DNA from: Choristocarpus tenellus KU-1152
Taxonomy: Eukaryota > Phaeophyceae
Reading direction: 5' to 3'
NCBI GenBank assembly: GCA_964200185.2
Contig: CAXNAD020000206.1
Coordinates: forward strand, 1 to 24,642
Length of the DNA stretch: 24,642 bases
Within the stretch, counting starts at the first letter, position 1. The number at the start of each line of letters is the position of its first letter. The notes under the pieces are model-generated. The model saw nothing but the letters and a program-made list of their open reading frames with translations, did not search any database and was not told where the DNA came from. The position numbers and the translations under genes were made by a program. Of this stretch, positions 19,688-24,642 are shown piece by piece.

Positions 19688-20355
19688 CCAAAATAACCAA
19701 GATGATCTTGACTTTTCAAAAAAACCTCCATTGTCTTGACATGCCTGGCTGTATGACTGTAATTTGACGTGTAATTGACTCAAAACACTTACCTTGTATC
19801 TGCCTACCCTTAGATGCCGAATTCTGTCTTCTCAATCCTCATCATTTGTGTTAGTGCAGTTTTGAATGGCTATTCATAGTCGTTACAATACAATTTCCTC
19901 AACAAAATTCTCTTTGAAAAAAAAACATATGCCTGTTGTATATCCATCTAAAACAAAAGAGGAAATCATAGCAAGGGGGAAAGGGGGAAGTAAGGTCGTA
20001 CATCTATATAATTAAAATAGACCGTCTACATTCACTCATAGAGTGGTATCTGATACATTGTACTAATACCCCCAACAGGCAACACAGTCACAACATAAAC
20101 CTTCGACTTTGTTGCGAAAATCTCTTCTGAGATCACTAGCTTCGGTCATTTCTTTCCTGCAAACAATTGTGACCTACGCAACAACAGCAACCAGAGGAAT
20201 CCCACATCAATACACCCAACCACACCAGTCCCAATCGCCTTTGCATGCCCCATAACAACCCAGCCCCTTCCTGGTGCCTTTCAGTCTACTCCTGATTCAC
20301 AGTCCCTTAGCCAACATAATAGTCCCAGTAGTAATATTGATATGAAGTACATAAC

Positions 20356-20532
20356 CAGGGCACTTCACTGGACATGGACTGGTACGATACTTCTGGATAT
20401 GGTCCAGGCATACTAGAGAATGCTAGATCTGGTCCAGCTGATGGACATGACCAAGACATGTCAGATAATTGTGGGACTGGTATAGCTGGTGGAAAGGACC
20501 ACTTTTATTTGGCGGCCCAGTGAAACACCCTA
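20356..20532 (+). mobile_element. Candidate short terminal-inverted-repeat element
   Basis: CAGGGCACTTCACTGGAC at the left and the complement of TAGGGTGTTTCACTGGGC at the right agree at 13-14 of about 18 positions, spanning 177 bases. CAGGG-type ends recall hAT elements, but the flanking eight bases match at only about half the positions. A similar end occurs alone at 722-737. No coding capacity. Confidence 0.35.
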
Positions 20533-21993
20533 GTAATAATTAGGAAGAAGTTCCAATGATAGAAATGCAATTCCTGGTACAATTTTTAGCTGATTTTTTT
20601 ATCATGATCAAAGCATAATACACCCAGTGATATTTGAGTATATTCAAAAACAGAGTGGGAATTTTTTTTGTTATTTATGTTTATTGATTTTAAGAAGGGG
20701 AGAAGAAAAAAAGCACTCTGGACTACATTAATAGATACAGGGGAAACAGACTTAAAAATGAACAATGAACGTTCCCATCTAAATCAAGTATGTGTTGGTG
20801 ATCTGATAAGGTTTTGGATTGCTTTCTAAAAGGGAGAATTTCGAGTTTCCACAAAAGCAAGTCATTCACTACTGCAGGAAGTATCGGGTAAGACAGAGGG
20901 TAGTGTGCCCTCATAAAATATTTTTCCCCTATTTTGTTGTTGTATCATTGTGCACTCCACCTCCATTAAATAGGAGTACATAAATTCAAAAAGAGTATTT
21001 CTGCATTTTAAAGCAAGGAGGGTCTGTTGGTCGGAGGGTCATTCCATCCAATATAAATTAAAAGGAGGTGTAGAATGTGATAACGCTCTGTTTTTTCATA
21101 ATGGCAAATGCAACACAGTGAAAAGGGCCTCCGCCAAGCCCATCACTAAAACCCTACTCCCGAGCCAGCCACTGTAGTAAATGGAAATTGGAGGAGAACT
21201 CTCACAACCAGCCTCGTTGCAACCAGTTTGTGTACTGTATCAAAGTGTGAGGATGGGATGACTTTGCACAGATTTTAGGCTCTAAAATCAATACCAATGG
21301 TGACTCAAAGTAATCTTGCAACAAAAAAAGAACAAAGAATCGAGAACTAAGCATGGCTGTTTCAGTTCAGGCATAGGATCTGTAGTACAACTGGAACAGA
21401 GGTACTTTTCTGATCTGAGGGTCAAGGTTAGCCACAGCACAACATATTCTAGGTTGATAGTCTATGACAGTGACTGTGTGGAGCAGCTGCAACGGCAAAC
21501 TTTATGTACATAATCTCCTAGGTGTGAATAGCGCTCTATGCTGCAGAAAAGAAACAACTGTAACATCACACCACTTCGTCATTTCATTGGGCATTGAATT
21601 CCTGTTGTCTCTGTGAGATAATGATGCTTCCTTGAACAAGGCATACATAGCGCAACAATCAATGCTTCCAGCAAGAGCACGTTGAAGAAAAAACTAGGAC
21701 ATTTATGGGATATACTCTCTGTACCAGAAGGGACAGTCTAAATAACCACGTAAATTATTTAAAATATTTTTGCACAATGACACAGAAAAACCACACAAAT
21801 AAATGTAAGGGTGTCAAAACTGCTGCATGGGACACAATTGGGGTAAGTTGAAAGGAACAGGGTGGTAGGTACCATGATGTGACATCGAATATCTCCCAGA
21901 GCAACAAAGGTCCCCTACCAGACTTGTCGCTATACATTAAAAGCAGTAACCCAAAGTACACACAAGTTCCTTTGCCAATACAAGTAAAACATT

Positions 21994-23341
21994 TCACAAA
22001 CCGGTCGAAGGTAGCATATTAGCCCAGAAGGCACTCCAGCAGCTCAATGCATAAATCCCAGCTGTTTCAGCACGCAAAACGGTAGGTCCCAAGGACACGA
22101 ATCGGACGAATGGGTACCGTGCCATCAACTCCAGTTCCTGAAGGTCGAAACCACCCTCAGGTCCGACTAGAAACGCTGCTGCCCCCCATCTACTGACATC
22201 ACTACTCCTGAATATATCCGACGCTGCAGCGTCTGCGAGGGCTTGGAGTAAGGGCGGTGCATCTAGGCCGCGTTCCTTGCATACAAAAAGAGGCATCACC
22301 CGTTGTTCTCTAGTTTGAACAACAGGCCCTTGTGGCGTTTCAATGACTTCCTTCCCCCACCTCTCCAAGAGGAGGGCAAGTGCAATGGGTGTGGTATCGA
22401 TGAACGGCAAAGTTAACCGCTCACACTGCTCTGCCGCCTCGATGACTGTGGGCTGCAATTTACTTAGAACTCCGACGTCTGGCGTGGAGCTTTGCGTACG
22501 AGCAGTGTGAACCAGGCTTAGACCCGACACTCCAACCTCCACAGCTTTCTCAACCAATTGCTTAACTCTCACTTTACGGATAGGGGCGAAGAAGAGTTCT
22601 GCACTCGGAGGGTCAGTCCCGGTGATTGGTTGCGGTCTCAAGAGTCTTTCGATCCGTAGCGAAGCACCCCGTGATGCGGCGCGGTTATTCCGCCGGGGTC
22701 CCTGACCACCCCCAACACCCTGAATTGAAGCTAGAAATTCTCCACTGGTCCCGTCAAACACACGAACGAAATCCCCATTTCGAAGTCGCAAAACACTTAC
22801 AAGATATTGAGCCTGCGATTGGGAAAGTTGAGCCGTTCGACCGGGCCACAGTCCTCCACTTTCCAAATATAGTCTCGGCTTGTGCAACCATCTTGTGGAT
22901 TCCTCCTCGGTCAAGTCAGATGACTTGTCGATAGAGCTTCGATCTGCCTTGAAAGAACCACTCTTTACGAGATCGGATGACTCCCCTAAGGGGCTGCAAT
23001 CCTGCCCAAGCAGATGATTGAACAGTGTGGACAAGATCGAGGAAGAGAATCATTGGATATTGGGCAATTTGAGCTCTGCTATCATTCCAAGCGACGATTA
23101 CTTCATGGGAAGTCACACCCACCTCAGCATTCAGGTCATCTGCACCGGTTCCACGAAGGTAACCCCAAAACCTTCGCGTAGATGCATGATATTTTCGACC
23201 AAATCTCCAGGCACTACCCTCGATCTTGTTATGGTGGAGTGTGGGGTTGGAAAGGAGATTTGAACGACAGGGCGATTCAATTGAAACTGATTCAGCTTCG
23301 AGAACCAAAGCCAGAAAGAATGCACCAAGAGTACGCGCCAT
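21994..23341 (-). CDS. rsmE: RsmE-type 16S rRNA (uracil-1498-N3) methyltransferase, organelle-targeted
   Basis: Join on the minus strand is 23341-23123 and 23001-21994, about 408 residues. The start M-A-R-T-L-G-A-F-F-L-A-L-V-L is a short basic-hydrophobic signal-like segment. It is followed by a Ser/Arg/His-rich, poorly acidic stretch (F-G-R-K-Y-H-A-S-T-R-R-F), as in a two-part plastid presequence; mitochondrial targeting is not excluded. The enzyme body begins at K-P-R-L-Y-L-E-S, with the PUA-like part (Q-Y-L-V-S-V-L-R-L-R-N-G-D-F-V-R-V-F-D-G). The SPOUT knot shows Q-L-V-E-K-A-V-E-V-G-V, E-A-A-E-Q-C-E-R-L-T-L-P, L-V-G-P-E-G-G-F and L-G-P-T-V-L-R-A-E-T-A. RsmE uses S-adenosylmethionine to methylate N3 of U1498 in small-subunit rRNA; an organellar ribosome is the likely target. 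Body length is normal plus an extra N-terminus and a Gly/Arg insert (G-G-G-Q-G-P-R-R-N-N-R). Confidence 0.88.
23002..23122 (-). other. Intron of the rsmE gene
   Basis: On the minus strand the donor GAG-GTGGGT and acceptor TTGGGCAG bound 121 bases. Both borders are phase 0 and join D-D-L-N-A-E to D-C-S-P-L-G-E. Without splicing the presequence frame and the enzyme frame are different, so an intron is required; a different AG nearby is possible. Confidence 0.65.
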
Positions 23342-24132
23342 AACCGCGATTGACTAGATTCTTCAAGGAAACAACCCTGAACCACCACCGTCCTCCCCCC
23401 CACTTTCCCTCGTCGTCGCTGGTTCCTCGGCCTATTGCAAGTGTCATGTTTTTGACAAACACCCCTAATAATAGTGTCCAAAATCAAATTCTCTAAGTCT
23501 TAAGTATCACTTTGTATTATAGTGTTAGGGTTAGGGTTAGGGTTGTATATATAGGTAAGACTAATTAGTTCAAAAAGGCCATTGGTCCCCTTCTTCATAC
23601 TACGTCAATTATCGAGGGTTTGAATCCTACCAATGAAAACCTTTTTTTCACCGAAATCTGCATTAGAATGTCCATTTTTTCATGTATCAACCATAACTCA
23701 TCAAAGGTGTCGCTCAGGTGACGGTAACTTTGACCCCATTGAACATTTTCCTTGTCTGCCGTCTCAGATGGCTATTACGATATATCGGTGCGATGGATGT
23801 CGCACTGTTTCCATTACTCGTAGTTGATTCCAAATACACTTTGAAAACAAACACCAAACTATTTCTATCTCCTGACTCCAAAGGTTACAGACTTACAGTC
23901 TTGCAGGTATGTGGTTAGTTCGTTGCCTTGGTGTCTGGTATTGGTGTGGATATTTAACTTGGTACAGTGGGTAATCGCATCACACAATGTAGAGGTGCAA
24001 TATGTATAGGGGTTTCCACAACTATGTGTAAAGGCATCCTGGGTGGTCATGGCACCAACGATTAAAGTAGAATATATGTATCAGTGGTGGTTGTTTGGGC
24101 TACTGTAGCTGCTGCCTTCGCATGATAAGACC
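23342..24132. other. Upstream region of rsmE
   Basis: About 790 bases with no gene that I can support. The notable feature is the TTAGGG block at 23525-23544, which lies roughly 185-200 bases before the rsmE ATG on its coding strand as CCCTAA repeats. Short open frames at 23633-23918 have no domain signal. Confidence 0.5.
23525..23544 (+). repeat. Internal telomere-type repeat (TTAGGG)3
   Basis: Three perfect TTAGGG units plus TT. It is either a telomere-repair scar or, given its position in front of a ribosome-modification gene, a telo-box-like promoter element (CCCTAA in rsmE orientation). Confidence 0.85.
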
Positions 24133-24300
24133 CAAAGTATCTGGGGGGGGGGCAATCTACACCAGGGTGTCCATTTGGTCAAAACCAGGAAAAGTGCACT
24201 TACATTATCCATCCAACGTATGCAACCAAATCACCCAAAAATCGCAACATAAAAAAATTGACCCCAAATGGACAGCCGCCACACACCCCCAGATACTTTG
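24133..24300 (+). mobile_element. Foldback/MITE-like element, copy 2
   Basis: CAAAGTATCTGGGGG at 24133-24147 and its exact complement at 24286-24300 bound 168 bases. A second inverted pair, TGTCCATTTGG at 24168-24178 and its complement at 24264-24274, lies inside. Terminal and inner motifs (ATGTTGC.ATTT next to TTGGGGTC) are shared with the copy at 13910. Non-coding. Confidence 0.75.
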
Positions 24301-24625
24301 AGTCGAATACAACATAAGCTCACAGCTTGATTGGAATCTCACTCTGCCACAAACCTCATCATCTTGGCAACCACACACTCCTACTACTTCTCTAGGTTCA
24401 TTGCTCTTGACCTCTCCCTATCCCTCAATCTAATCCCAAACTTCTCAAGGTCGTGTTGTAGGCACATCCACCACTTCTTCTCCTGTCCCCCCTGCTTCTG
24501 TTTTCAGTAACAACCTCCCCAAACATCAATGCATTAGGAATCCCCTCATCCCCAATGTGTGCAATTGACACAGCAAATGGGAGTCTCTGGTTGCGCACAG
24601 TCACCTCAATTGTCTCACACAGATC

Positions 24626-24642
24626 CAAAGTATCTGGGGGGG
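24626..24642 (+). mobile_element. Foldback element, copy 3 (cut by window end)
   Basis: CAAAGTATCTGGGGGG is identical to the left terminus of the copy at 24133 and runs off the window. Confidence 0.55.

Larger units (their letters stand above)
18981..21993. other. 3' region of the large gene and intergenic DNA
   Basis: About 3.0 kb. AATAAA at 19682-19687 could be the poly(A) signal of the plus-strand gene. The open frame at 19051-19515 lacks domain signals. A candidate inverted-repeat element lies at 20356-20532. The rest is AT-rich, without a gene I can support on either strand. Confidence 0.5.

Noticed and set aside
21994-23034. Unspliced rsmE starting at the codon at 23034
   Set aside because: The first residues would be intron sequence in my model, and the upstream exon supplies an ATG with a targeting-type N-terminus in matching phase. 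Kept as an alternative start.
23617-23627. tRNA B-box-like GGTTTGAATCC
   Set aside because: No matching acceptor stem, D-arm or anticodon arm could be folded around it, and the T-stem pairs poorly on either strand.

Overview
The window is nuclear DNA from an intron-rich eukaryote with moderate GC. Gaps between coding segments begin with GT and end with AG, mostly GTGAG donors after pyrimidine tracts. The internal telomere-type TTAGGG repeats and an rRNA methyltransferase whose N-terminus looks like a signal-plus-transit presequence would fit an alga with a complex plastid (stramenopile or haptophyte type). That assignment is weak; the sequence does not fix the lineage.

From the left edge to about 19.0 kb, I read one large plus-strand gene whose 5' end lies outside the window. 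Its exons, chosen by domain content and then tested for reading phase, join without a frame break. In order they encode: the end of a C3HC4 RING finger, a PHD finger, a long RGG/GRG/GQG-rich low-complexity arm ending in six Ser-Ala-Ala units, a Ser/Thr/Gly-rich linker, a canonical PHD finger, an extended PHD (ePHD) of the BRPF/JADE/AF10 type, a disordered exon of nearly 3 kb with two ordered-looking islands, and a TFIIS central domain (TFS2M) split by a 4.4-kb intron. The last exons are uncertain. The parts suggest a chromatin-reading ubiquitin ligase that also touches RNA polymerase II. RING-PHD proteins (PHRF1 type), PHD-ePHD proteins (BRPF/JADE type) and PHD-TFS2M proteins (DIDO/PHF3/Bye1 type) are known separately; I know of no family combining all three.

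From about 19.0 to 22.0 kb lies the 3' region and intergenic DNA, with one candidate terminal-inverted-repeat element. From 21994 to 23341 on the minus strand is a two-exon gene for an RsmE-type 16S rRNA m3U1498 methyltransferase, probably organelle-targeted. About 180 bp upstream of its ATG, three perfect TTAGGG units form a telo-box-like block. The right edge carries a small foldback element of about 168 bp and the start of a further copy; a related element of about 249 bp sits in the 4.4-kb intron of the large gene.

Introns otherwise hold microsatellites, a 57-bp minisatellite, poly-C/poly-G runs and one unexplained coding-like island (12988-13409). No prokaryotic-type system, CRISPR array, rRNA or tRNA was seen.
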